Source: Pedobacter sp. UBA1951 | GTDB lineage: Bacteria; Bacteroidota; Bacteroidia; Sphingobacteriales; Sphingobacteriaceae | Assembly (NCBI GenBank): GCA_002336465.1 | Contig: DDEP01000113.1 | Span: forward strand, 1-8,597 | Length of the DNA stretch: 8,597 nt | Reading direction: 5' to 3' | Part shown: in pieces, positions 1 through 5,307 of the stretch | Numbering within the stretch: position 1 is the stretch's first letter | Layout of the letters: every line of letters begins with the position of its first letter | Notes under the pieces: model-generated | Seen by the model: only the letters and a program-made list of their open reading frames with translations | Told to the model about the DNA's origin: nothing | Databases searched by the model: none | Made by a program: the position numbers and the translations under genes

Positions 1-16
1 TTAAGACAAAATTATC
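1..16 (+). repeat. Direct repeat copy 1, candidate operator upstream of ric
   Basis: TTAAGACAAAATTATC here matches positions 74-89 (TTAAGACAAAATTGTC) with one mismatch in 16 bases. The core is a near-palindrome, GACAA-AA-TT(A/G)TC. It lies just upstream of the -7 box at 36-43, where a regulator could block or recruit RNA polymerase. Rrf2-family (NsrR/IscR-like) regulators commonly control ric genes and bind AT-rich imperfect palindromes, but no regulator gene is visible in this window, so the binding protein is inference. The repeat may extend beyond the left edge. Confidence 0.5.
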
Positions 17-35
17 CGAAATAAAATCTTTTACC

Positions 36-43
36 TATATTTG
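36..43 (+). promoter_or_regulatory. Candidate -7 promoter box for the ric operon
   Basis: TATATTTG matches the Bacteroidota -7 consensus TAnnTTTG at every fixed position. Transcription would start near 50, giving a leader of about 50 bases before the ATG at 100. No clear TTG -33 element is seen 19-21 bases upstream; that space is taken by repeat copy 1, which fits a promoter that needs an activator or is covered by a regulator. A degenerate, inverted third copy of the repeat (11 of 16 bases) overlaps the box at 34-49. Confidence 0.5.
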
Positions 44-73
44 TCATAATTATCAAGAGTTCTAAACCTTAAT

Positions 74-89
74 TTAAGACAAAATTGTC
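74..89 (+). repeat. Direct repeat copy 2, candidate operator in the ric leader
   Basis: TTAAGACAAAATTGTC repeats positions 1-16 with one mismatch, 73 bp downstream. This copy holds a clean inverted repeat, GACAA-AA-TTGTC (78-89). It lies after the predicted transcription start and 10 bases before the ric ATG at 100, a position suited to repression as a roadblock or together with copy 1. It also contains the TTG at 85 that could be mistaken for a start codon. Confidence 0.5.
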
Positions 90-99
90 GCTAATAGAT

Positions 100-828
100 A
101 TGAGTACGCCTTATACAAAAAACAGCGTTATCGGTGAAATTGTAGCCGATAATTACCGCACAGCATCTGTATTTAAACAATTTGGTATTGACTTTTGCTG
201 CAATGGCAAACGCAGCATAGCCGATGCTTGTAATGGTAAAAACCTTGAGGCACACCAGGTGCTGGATGCTTTACAAGATATTGGAGTGGTTACAGAATCT
301 GTTACAACTTATAATAGTTGGCCCTTAGATTTGCTTGCAGATTATATTGAAAAAACACACCACCGTTATGTTAAGCTAAAAATTGAGGAAATTAAACCTT
401 ACTTAGAAAAAATTGTAAAAGTACATGGTTCAAGCCATGCCGAGCTTGAAGAAGTTAAACGTTTATTTTTAGAATCTGCCGAAGAACTGAAATCGCATTT
501 AAAGAAAGAAGAATTGATCCTTTTTCCTTTTATCAGAAAGATGACCGAAAATCGCGAGCATAAGCTTCCATTTGAAAGGGCTCCTTTTATGAGTATTCAA
601 AACCCAATTGCCATGATGCACCATGAGCATGATACCGAGGGAGAACGTTTCCGTAAAATTGCGGCACTTACAAATAATTATACGCCACCTGCCGATGCTT
701 GTAATACCTACCGTGTAACCTATGCTTTAATTAAAGAATTTGAGGAAGACCTACACCTGCACATCCATTTAGAAAATAATATTCTTTTTCCAAAAGCGAT
801 AGCCATGGAGCAGGAACTTTCTGCCTAA
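100..828 (+). CDS. ric: Iron-sulfur cluster repair di-iron protein Ric (ScdA/YtfE family)
   Basis: This is a cytoplasmic di-iron protein of the family that restores iron-sulfur clusters damaged by nitric oxide or oxidants. From the ATG at 100 it has 242 residues, close to the E. coli YtfE size. The N-terminal ScdA/DUF542 domain (about 4-60) carries the signature DFCCNG (31-36). The hemerythrin domain follows (about 80-235). Likely iron ligands are H88, H109, H133, E137, H177, H221 and E225; their spacing parallels H84, H105, H129, E133, H160, H204 and E208 of YtfE, apart from a longer gap between E137 and H177. I prefer ATG 100 to the in-frame TTG at 85, because the family begins a few residues before the conserved segment and the TTG lies inside the repeat at 74-89. 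It is the first gene of a probable four-gene operon that ends with another hemerythrin protein. Identification is confident; the regulator is not visible. Confidence 0.93.
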   Translation: MSTPYTKNSVIGEIVADNYRTASVFKQFGIDFCCNGKRSIADACNGKNLEAHQVLDALQDIGVVTESVTTYNSWPLDLLADYIEKTHHRYVKLKIEEIKPYLEKIVKVHGSSHAELEEVKRLFLESAEELKSHLKKEELILFPFIRKMTENREHKLPFERAPFMSIQNPIAMMHHEHDTEGERFRKIAALTNNYTPPADACNTYRVTYALIKEFEEDLHLHIHLENNILFPKAIAMEQELSA

Positions 829-867
829 TTTAGCAGTAAAGGTATTCCGGTAGTGTAAGTTTTTCAT

Positions 868-875
868 TAACTTTA
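868..875 (+). promoter_or_regulatory. Possible internal -7 box before the 104-aa gene
   Basis: TAACTTTA matches TAnnTTTG at all fixed positions except the last. It lies 4 bases before the ATG at 880, so a transcript from it would be nearly leaderless. No TTG -33 element is seen. It may give the downstream genes expression independent of ric, or may be chance in AT-rich DNA. Confidence 0.25.
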
Positions 876-879
876 GTAC

Positions 880-1194
880 ATGTACAGCTACAATACACTC
901 AGCGAGGCCGTTAACGACCTGATAAAAAGAGGTTATACTACCGATTTTTTATTGAAATCTGACCAGGATTACCTGATATGCACAGATAACTCTTTTGAAT
1001 TATCACCGGATGATTTTGTAATAGACGAAATTTACCGGTTTGAAGGCATGACCGATCCTGCCGATGAAAGCATCGTATTTGCCATCTCATCAGAAAAGCA
1101 CAATATAAAGGGCATGGTGATCAACAGCTTTGGAGCAGATTTTGGTTACAGATCTTCTAAACTGGTAGAACATCTCAAAAAAGCAATAAAATAA
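880..1194 (+). CDS. Small conserved protein of unknown function (Bacteroidota family often mislabelled phosphoribosylpyrophosphate synthetase)
   Basis: This is a 104-residue, acidic, soluble-looking protein with no signal peptide or membrane segment. I recognise the pattern: an N-terminal helix (SEAVNDLIKRGY, 8-19), then YLIC near 31-34, LSPDDFVIDEIYRFEG (about 41-56), DPADESIVFAISS (59-71) and KGMVINSFGADFG (77-89). Bacteroidota proteins of this kind are often named phosphoribosylpyrophosphate synthetase in databases. The name looks wrong: true enzymes are about 310 residues, and neither the PRPP-binding loop nor the flag region is visible. The beta-rich centre suggests a small folded domain, but I cannot assign a function. 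The stop codon overlaps the start of the DUF488 gene (TAATG), which predicts translational coupling and a shared role. The start codon sits in a 10-bp palindrome (GTACATGTAC, 876-885) that may be chance. Confidence 0.85.
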   Translation: MYSYNTLSEAVNDLIKRGYTTDFLLKSDQDYLICTDNSFELSPDDFVIDEIYRFEGMTDPADESIVFAISSEKHNIKGMVINSFGADFGYRSSKLVEHLKKAIK

Positions 1195-1547
1195 TGCATA
1201 CTATAAAAATCAAAAGAGTATATGAGAAACCTGAAAAGGTTGACGGTTACCGCATACTGATTGATAAGTTATGGCCGCGTGGTATCAAAAAGGAAGATGC
1301 TCATTTAGATGAATGGAATAAAGAACTGCCTCCTTCAACTGAGCTCAGAAAATGGTTTGACCACAAAGAAGAACGCTTTGAAATGTTTACCCTACGTTAT
1401 AAGGAAGAGTTATCTGGTAAAGAAGAAGAATTAAAAAGAGTTAAGGCCATTGCAGACCAACAAAACCTAACGCTTGTTTATGCTGCCAAAGACCCCAAGA
1501 TAAACCACGCCATTATATTATTAGATGTTTTAAAGAAAGTAAAATAA
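1194..1547 (+). CDS. DUF488 family protein (YeaO-like)
   Basis: This 117-residue cytoplasmic protein of the DUF488 family has the usual length. Visible hallmarks are VDGYRILIDKLWPRGI (16-31), LRKWFDH (51-57), a following FxxRYKEEL segment (about 65-73) and the C-terminal LVYAAKD (93-99). The biochemical role of the family is not established to my knowledge. The protein has no cysteine, so a thiol-based or iron-sulfur mechanism can be set aside. The ATG shares its A with the stop codon of the preceding gene, and the next gene begins 6 bp after this stop codon, so co-transcription is likely. Its place between two hemerythrin-type proteins suggests a part in stress physiology linked to nitric oxide, oxygen or iron; that is inference from context. 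Confidence 0.9.
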   Translation: MHTIKIKRVYEKPEKVDGYRILIDKLWPRGIKKEDAHLDEWNKELPPSTELRKWFDHKEERFEMFTLRYKEELSGKEEELKRVKAIADQQNLTLVYAAKDPKINHAIILLDVLKKVK

Positions 1548-1553
1548 AAGCCT

Positions 1554-2009
1554 ATGAGTAATCCCCTAAAACGCCATCCTGCCTTACAGCCTTTAAGCAG
1601 AGAACACCATTATGGCCTGCTCTTAAGTTGGAAAATACGGGAGGGTTTTAAGCGTAATATAGCTCCCGAACGCATAAAGAAATACGCCGATTGGTTTTGG
1701 GAAAATCACTTGTATCCGCATTTTAATGCAGAAGAAAAGTATCTTTTTTCCATCTTACCCGCTCACAACGAGCATATCAGAAAAGCTTTATCAGAACACC
1801 GCAGGTTAAAACGCTTGTTTGCCGAAGAGGACGAACCCATCAGAACACTGAGCCTGATTGAAGAAGAGTTAGAAAATCATATCAGGTTTGAAGAAAGGGT
1901 TCTTTTCAATGAAATTCAGCAACAGGCTACTCCCGAGCAATTGGCCCTAATTGAACAACAGCACCAGCATACACCTGCCGATAACTGGAACGATGAATTC
2001 TGGAAATAG
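1554..2009 (+). CDS. Hemerythrin-domain protein
   Basis: This 151-residue all-alpha cytoplasmic protein has one hemerythrin HHE-like domain. Candidate di-iron ligands are H18/H19 (in SREHH), H56 and E60 (PHFNAEE), H74 or H82, and H109 and E113 (ENHIRFEE). The repeated HxxxE pattern is the hallmark of the fold. It lacks the N-terminal DUF542 domain of Ric, so it is not a second copy of Ric but a stand-alone member, which could bind oxygen, sense or buffer nitric oxide, or handle iron. The C-terminal tail (about 135-151) is polar and ends in DEFWK. The ATG at 1554 lies 6 bp after the DUF488 stop codon, so it is probably the last gene of the operon. No hairpin terminator is visible in the 64 bases before the LysR gene. 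The fold is confident, the specific function open. Confidence 0.88.
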   Translation: MSNPLKRHPALQPLSREHHYGLLLSWKIREGFKRNIAPERIKKYADWFWENHLYPHFNAEEKYLFSILPAHNEHIRKALSEHRRLKRLFAEEDEPIRTLSLIEEELENHIRFEERVLFNEIQQQATPEQLALIEQQHQHTPADNWNDEFWK

Positions 2010-2061
2010 TACATGCGCTAACTTTTTACAGTAAATCTTCGGTATTAAATCCTTATTTTAC

Positions 2062-2069
2062 TATAATTG
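2062..2069 (+). promoter_or_regulatory. Candidate -7 box for the LysR gene
   Basis: TATAATTG matches TAnnTTTG at all fixed positions but one (A for the first T of TTTG). It lies 4 bases before the ATG at 2074, so the transcript would be almost leaderless. A short palindrome just upstream, TTTAC-A-GTAAA (2025-2035), could be an autoregulatory site, but the arms are only 5 bp. There is no convincing -33 TTG. Confidence 0.3.
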
Positions 2070-2073
2070 AAAG

Positions 2074-2967
2074 ATGTTCGATTTCAGGTTAAAAGTATTC
2101 TATACCGTTGCGCAGCGATTAAATTTTACCAAAGCCGCTCAGGAGTTATATATCACCCAACCTTCTGTTACGAAACATATCAAAGAAATTGAAAATCATT
2201 ATCAAACCAAACTTTTTGACCGTAACGGAACAAAAATAAAATTGACTGAAGCCGGTACCATCTTACTTAGGCATACCGAACAGCTTTTTAAAATATATCG
2301 AAATATAGATATAGACCTAGCTTCACTTACCCACGACAACAAAGGTATTTTACATTTAGGGGTAAGTACCACCATTGCACAATATGTCTTGCCCGAATAT
2401 CTCGCTGTATTTAAAGAGAAATTTCCCGACATCAGCATTAAGCTTACCACTCAAAACACCGACAACATAGAAACCCTGCTTCTTGACCATAAGATAGATA
2501 TGGGTATTATTGAAGGTTATTCTAAACGCAGAAATTTAAATTACCTTGCTTTTGCAAAAGACGAGATTGTTCTATGCACTCACATTGGCAACAATTTAAT
2601 CAAAACATCTTCCATTGAATTAGATACAATCAGCAAACTACCTTTAGTTATGCGTGAACAAGGATCGGGCACGCTTGAAGTTATCCATAATGCCTTGTCT
2701 AAGGCTAAATTCAACCTCTCTCAATTAAATGTTGAATTGGTATTGGAAAGTACTGAAAGTATTAAAAATTACCTGTTGCATTCTAATGCGTTTGCTTTCT
2801 TATCTGTTCATGCCATCTACAAAGAACTCCGAAATAAAGAACTGAAAATTATAGATATCAAGAATTTTGACATCGAAAGACATTTCTATCTCGTTAATGA
2901 GCAAGGTCAAACAGCAACTCTTCCCCATATTTTTCAAAGGTTTCTATTGGCTCATAACTTGAGGTAA
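2074..2967 (+). CDS. LysR-family transcriptional regulator (YeiE/CysB-like context)
   Basis: This is a DNA-binding regulator of 297 residues, typical for LysR proteins. The N-terminal winged helix-turn-helix spans about 3-62, with the classic pattern LNFTKAAQELYITQPSVTKH (16-35), KLFDR (46-50) and LTEAG (57-61). A linker helix follows, then a periplasmic-binding-protein-like effector domain from about 90 (GILHLGVSTTIAQYVLPEYL) to the C-terminus. It lies 76 bp upstream of the YeiH-family gene in the same orientation. In enterobacteria the LysR protein YeiE is encoded beside yeiH and has been reported to respond to sulfite, so this protein probably controls the exporter gene and may sense a sulfur oxyanion. 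That effector is inference from context. The ATG at 2074 gives the usual short lead-in before the HTH; no competing start is apparent. Confidence 0.93.
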   Translation: MFDFRLKVFYTVAQRLNFTKAAQELYITQPSVTKHIKEIENHYQTKLFDRNGTKIKLTEAGTILLRHTEQLFKIYRNIDIDLASLTHDNKGILHLGVSTTIAQYVLPEYLAVFKEKFPDISIKLTTQNTDNIETLLLDHKIDMGIIEGYSKRRNLNYLAFAKDEIVLCTHIGNNLIKTSSIELDTISKLPLVMREQGSGTLEVIHNALSKAKFNLSQLNVELVLESTESIKNYLLHSNAFAFLSVHAIYKELRNKELKIIDIKNFDIERHFYLVNEQGQTATLPHIFQRFLLAHNLR

Positions 2968-3011
2968 TTGAGCATAACAATTAACAATTTCAACGGCAAC
3001 CAAGGTCTTAA

Positions 3012-3019
3012 CACTTTTG
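3012..3019 (+). promoter_or_regulatory. Candidate -7 box for the YeiH-family gene
   Basis: CACTTTTG differs from TAnnTTTG only at the first base. Transcription would start near 3026, about 18 bases before the ATG at 3044. The box overlaps the left arm of the inverted repeat at 3017-3044. No TTG -33 element is seen, which would fit a LysR-activated promoter. Confidence 0.35.
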
Positions 3020-3044
3020 TACATCAATTAATTTTTATGTACAA
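3017..3044. promoter_or_regulatory. 8-bp inverted repeat abutting the YeiH start codon
   Basis: TTGTACAT (3017-3024) and ATGTACAA (3037-3044) are perfect reverse complements separated by 12 AT-rich bases. The last base of the right arm is the A of the start codon at 3044. As DNA it could be an operator overlapping the -7 box. As RNA it could form a hairpin only if transcription began upstream of 3017, and would then mask the ribosome-binding region. The spacing differs from the usual short LysR T-N11-A box, so its binding partner is unknown. Confidence 0.45.
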
Positions 3045-4006
3045 TGCGCAAAAACAACATTAAGCCCTTAAAAACGAATACCCCTATTTGGGTTAAAAAA
3101 GCAGGTTTCTTTTCAGTTGTAGTCTTGTGTCTTACACCCTTTCTTTCTGCTCCTTTAGCTTTGTTGGCAGGTATAGGTTTTGCTTGGTTTGTAGGTCATC
3201 CCTATCCACAGCACAATCATAAAATCACACAGTTATTATTACAGTTTTCGGTAATAGGTTTGGGTTTTGGCATGAATATGCAAACAGCAGTAAGTGCAGG
3301 TAAAAGCGGTTTGCTCTTTACTGTATTTTCTATAGTTGGTACGTTGTTCTTAGGCTATTTTGTTGGCAAGCTGCTTAAGATAAATCTTAAAATTTCATAT
3401 CTCATTACGGCAGGAACAGCTATTTGTGGCGGTAGTGCCATTGCGGCAATTGCTCCAGTAATCAAAGCAGGCGATAGACAGATCAGTATTGCTTTAGCAA
3501 CTGTTTTTATCTTAAACTCAGTGGCGCTTTTACTCTTTCCTTTTTTGGGTCATTTGTTCAACCTCTCTCAGCAACAGTTTGGTTTATGGTGCGCTATTGC
3601 AATCCACGATACCAGCTCGGTAGTTGGGGCAGCTGCCAAATTTGGCAATGAAGCACTTGCTGTTGCAACTACGGTAAAATTAGCTAGGGCATTGTGGATC
3701 ATTCCCCTAGCTTTTTTCAGTCTCTTGATCTTTAAATCAAAAGGTGTTAAAATCAAACTTCCTTACTTTATCGGTGGATTTGTTATCGCTATTTTATTGA
3801 ATACATATTCTCCTTTTTTTCAGTCGATAAGCAGTTATATTGTTTATATAGCTAAATGCGGATTAATGCTTACCATATTTTTAATTGGTTGTGGCTTATC
3901 TAAAGAAGTTTTGTTTTCAACCGGGTTAAAACCTGTATTGCAGGGTATATTTTTATGGGTATTTATATCTTTGGTTACCTTGGTGGCTATTTTGAGTTAT
4001 ATCTGA
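3044..4006 (+). CDS. YeiH/PSE-family inner-membrane protein (putative sulfate or sulfite exporter)
   Basis: This is a 320-residue, highly hydrophobic integral membrane protein with roughly nine or ten predicted membrane segments from about residue 20 to the C-terminus. Family hallmarks are LGFGMNM (63-69), GTAICGGSAIAAIAPVIKA (124-142) and AIHDTSSVVGAA (186-197). These mark the conserved YeiH family (UPF0324), called the putative sulfate exporter family; transport of sulfate, sulfite or a related anion is proposed rather than firmly shown. The length is slightly below that of E. coli YeiH (about 349). The ATG at 3044 is chosen because it gives a short basic N-terminus (MRKNNIK) before the first membrane segment; the ATG at 3037 is out of frame. 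It follows a LysR gene in the same direction, an arrangement that recalls YeiE-YeiH. An in-frame monooxygenase-like gene follows after about 105 bp, counted to its preferred start. Confidence 0.9.
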   Translation: MRKNNIKPLKTNTPIWVKKAGFFSVVVLCLTPFLSAPLALLAGIGFAWFVGHPYPQHNHKITQLLLQFSVIGLGFGMNMQTAVSAGKSGLLFTVFSIVGTLFLGYFVGKLLKINLKISYLITAGTAICGGSAIAAIAPVIKAGDRQISIALATVFILNSVALLLFPFLGHLFNLSQQQFGLWCAIAIHDTSSVVGAAAKFGNEALAVATTVKLARALWIIPLAFFSLLIFKSKGVKIKLPYFIGGFVIAILLNTYSPFFQSISSYIVYIAKCGLMLTIFLIGCGLSKEVLFSTGLKPVLQGIFLWVFISLVTLVAILSYI

Positions 4007-4086
4007 CCGCTGTTTTGTAAGTAGAACTACAAGAATATCTGGAAAACTTCTTAACATAGGTCAAAATTTAAATGCATGAACGCCCC

Positions 4087-4094
4087 TATCTTTG
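4087..4094 (+). promoter_or_regulatory. Perfect -7 promoter box before the LLM oxidoreductase
   Basis: TATCTTTG matches TAnnTTTG at every fixed position. The predicted transcription start, near 4101, lies downstream of the ATG at 4076 and 11 bases upstream of the ATG at 4112. This is the main reason to choose 4112 as the start of the oxidoreductase gene. A -33 TTG is not evident. Confidence 0.5.
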
Positions 4095-4111
4095 TTAAAA
4101 ATAATAATATT

Positions 4112-5143
4112 ATGGAATTAGGTATCGGAATGTTTGGCGATCTGCAAGTCAACGCCAAAGGAGAAATACAACCGGCAAAGCAACGCTTACAAGAAATTAT
4201 CGAAGAAATTAAGCTGATGGATGAAGTGGGACTCGATTTTTATGGAATAGGTGAACATCATCGCCCTGATTATGCCGTATCAAGTCCTGAAATTGTATTG
4301 GCTGCAGCTGCTACGGTTACTAAAAATATCAAATTAGGTAGTGCTGTTTCCGTACTGAGCTCTTCAGATCCTGTTAAGCTTTACCAAAACTTTGCAACTA
4401 TTGACCTCATTTCTAATGGAAGAGCAGAATTGATGGCAGGCAGAGGTAGTTTTATAGAATCATTTCCGTTGTTTGGCTATAATCTGGCAGACTATGATGC
4501 ACTTTTTGAAGAGAAATTAGACCTATTGGTAAAAATAAACCAGAACGAAACCATTACTTGGAAAGGTAAGTTTAGACCTGAGCTAAATGAACAGATGGTT
4601 TTACCTCGTGCAGATCATAATCATCTTAATATATGGGTAGCTGTAGGTGGTACACCTGCATCTGTTGTACGTGCAGGCAGGTTAGGTTTGCCTGTAATGT
4701 TTGCCATTATTGGTGGTAATCCGGCACAGTTCCAACCTTTGTTTGAATACTATAAACAAGCCTATGAAGACAACGGGCACGATATGAACAATTTTAAAGT
4801 CGGCGTGCATATGCATTCGTTTTTCGGAGAAAATAGCCGAGCCATTTCCGATTATTACTATCCTGTTTATGCAGCTCAAATGGACCGCATTGGACGTTCA
4901 AGGGGATGGCCGCCTTTTCAAAAAGGCCAGTTCGATTTTGGGCGTTCAAAACATGGTGCTTTAATTATAGGCGATGTAAATGAAGCCGTTGATAAAATTC
5001 TGCAAATGCATGAACTTTTTGGACTAACCCGTTTTTCGGCACATATGGATGTAGGAGGTCCATCTCATACGCATATGATGAAATCAATTGAGCTATATGG
5101 TACCCAGATTGCCCCTAAAGTAAGAGAAGCGTTAAAAAAGTAA
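4112..5143 (+). CDS. LLM-class (luciferase-like) flavin-dependent oxidoreductase
   Basis: This is a cytoplasmic TIM-barrel enzyme of the bacterial luciferase-like superfamily, which uses reduced flavin (FMNH2 or F420) and often oxygen. From ATG 4112 it has 343 residues, a normal length. Visible family features are ELGIGMFGDL at strand 1 (2-11), GLDFYGIGEHH (40-50), the stretch KNIKLGSAVSVLSSSDPVKL (about 72-91), NGRAELMAGRGSF (about 102-114) and IWVAVGG (about 176-182). The pattern resembles the subgroup represented by Agrobacterium structure 2I7G (LLM_2I7G), whose substrate is unknown to me. The ATG at 4076 would add 12 residues (MNAPIFVKNNNI) that contain no recognisable part of the fold and would place the -7 box at 4087-4094 inside the gene, so I reject it. 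A strong terminator follows. A role in organosulfur oxidation beside YeiH is possible, since SsuD is also an LLM enzyme, but unproven. Confidence 0.9.
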   Translation: MELGIGMFGDLQVNAKGEIQPAKQRLQEIIEEIKLMDEVGLDFYGIGEHHRPDYAVSSPEIVLAAAATVTKNIKLGSAVSVLSSSDPVKLYQNFATIDLISNGRAELMAGRGSFIESFPLFGYNLADYDALFEEKLDLLVKINQNETITWKGKFRPELNEQMVLPRADHNHLNIWVAVGGTPASVVRAGRLGLPVMFAIIGGNPAQFQPLFEYYKQAYEDNGHDMNNFKVGVHMHSFFGENSRAISDYYYPVYAAQMDRIGRSRGWPPFQKGQFDFGRSKHGALIIGDVNEAVDKILQMHELFGLTRFSAHMDVGGPSHTHMMKSIELYGTQIAPKVREALKK

Positions 5144-5169
5144 GCTCTCTCAACAGATACAAGAAACCA

Positions 5170-5210
5170 AGACCGCCCAGAAAGATTTAACCTTTTTGGG
5201 CGGTTTTATT
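5170..5210 (+). terminator. Rho-independent terminator after the LLM gene
   Basis: The arm ACCGCCCA (5172-5179) pairs perfectly with TGGGCGGT (5197-5204). Inside it a G-U pair and AAAG/CTTT (5181-5184 with 5192-5195) lengthen the stem, leaving a 7-base loop (5185-5191). Two further outer pairs (5170-5171 with 5205-5206) merge into the TTTT tail. The GC-rich stem and the U tract make this a convincing terminator, 27 bases after the stop codon. Confidence 0.92.
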
Positions 5211-5261
5211 TATGCTCCTTCTATCTTCAAATAAAAATCTACGATATTTTCGTAATTTTTC

Positions 5262-5292
5262 TTGCACTGAAAGGTAAATCTGTTTACCTTAG
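5262..5292 (+). promoter_or_regulatory. Candidate promoter of the exported-protein gene
   Basis: A -33-like TTG (5262-5264) is followed after 20 bases by TACCTTAG (5285-5292), which matches TAnnTTTG at all but one fixed position. Spacing and order fit the Bacteroidota sigma-A consensus. Transcription would start near 5299, about 9 bases before the ATG at 5308. The upstream terminator implies that this gene needs its own promoter. An 8-4-8 palindrome occupies the space between the two elements and overlaps the -7 box. Confidence 0.5.
5271..5290. promoter_or_regulatory. Perfect 8-4-8 palindrome overlapping a promoter, candidate operator
   Basis: AAGGTAAA (5271-5278) and TTTACCTT (5283-5290) are perfect reverse complements around the 4-base spacer TCTG. 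The site lies between the -33 and -7 elements and covers most of the -7 box, which is the classic position for a repressor operator. It does not resemble a terminator because no T tract follows. The binding protein is unknown. Confidence 0.5.
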
Positions 5293-5307
5293 TTCATAAA
5301 CCTTATC

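Noticed and set aside
85..99. In-frame TTG upstream start for ric, adding MSLID
   Set aside because: The ATG at 100 gives the family-typical N-terminus, and the TTG lies inside the repeat/operator copy at 74-89.
876..885. GTACATGTAC palindrome over the start codon of the 104-aa gene, with TAGTACATG seen again at 2007-2015
   Set aside because: The words are short, one copy overlaps a stop codon, and similar GTACAT words occur inside genes, so a shared regulatory element is not supported.
2025..2035. TTTAC-A-GTAAA palindrome before the LysR gene as an operator
   Set aside because: Five-base arms in AT-rich DNA are expected by chance, and it does not match a clear LysR box; mentioned only as a possibility.
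2202..2450. Open frame of 82 codons on the minus strand inside the LysR gene
   Set aside because: It lies wholly antisense to a well-recognised gene and resembles no protein family; the minus-strand frames at 3568-3756, 4682-4879 and 5353-5586 are rejected for the same reason.
4015..4032. Hairpin TTGTA/TACAA after the YeiH-family gene as a terminator
   Set aside because: The stem has only 5 bp, is AT-rich and has no T tract after it.
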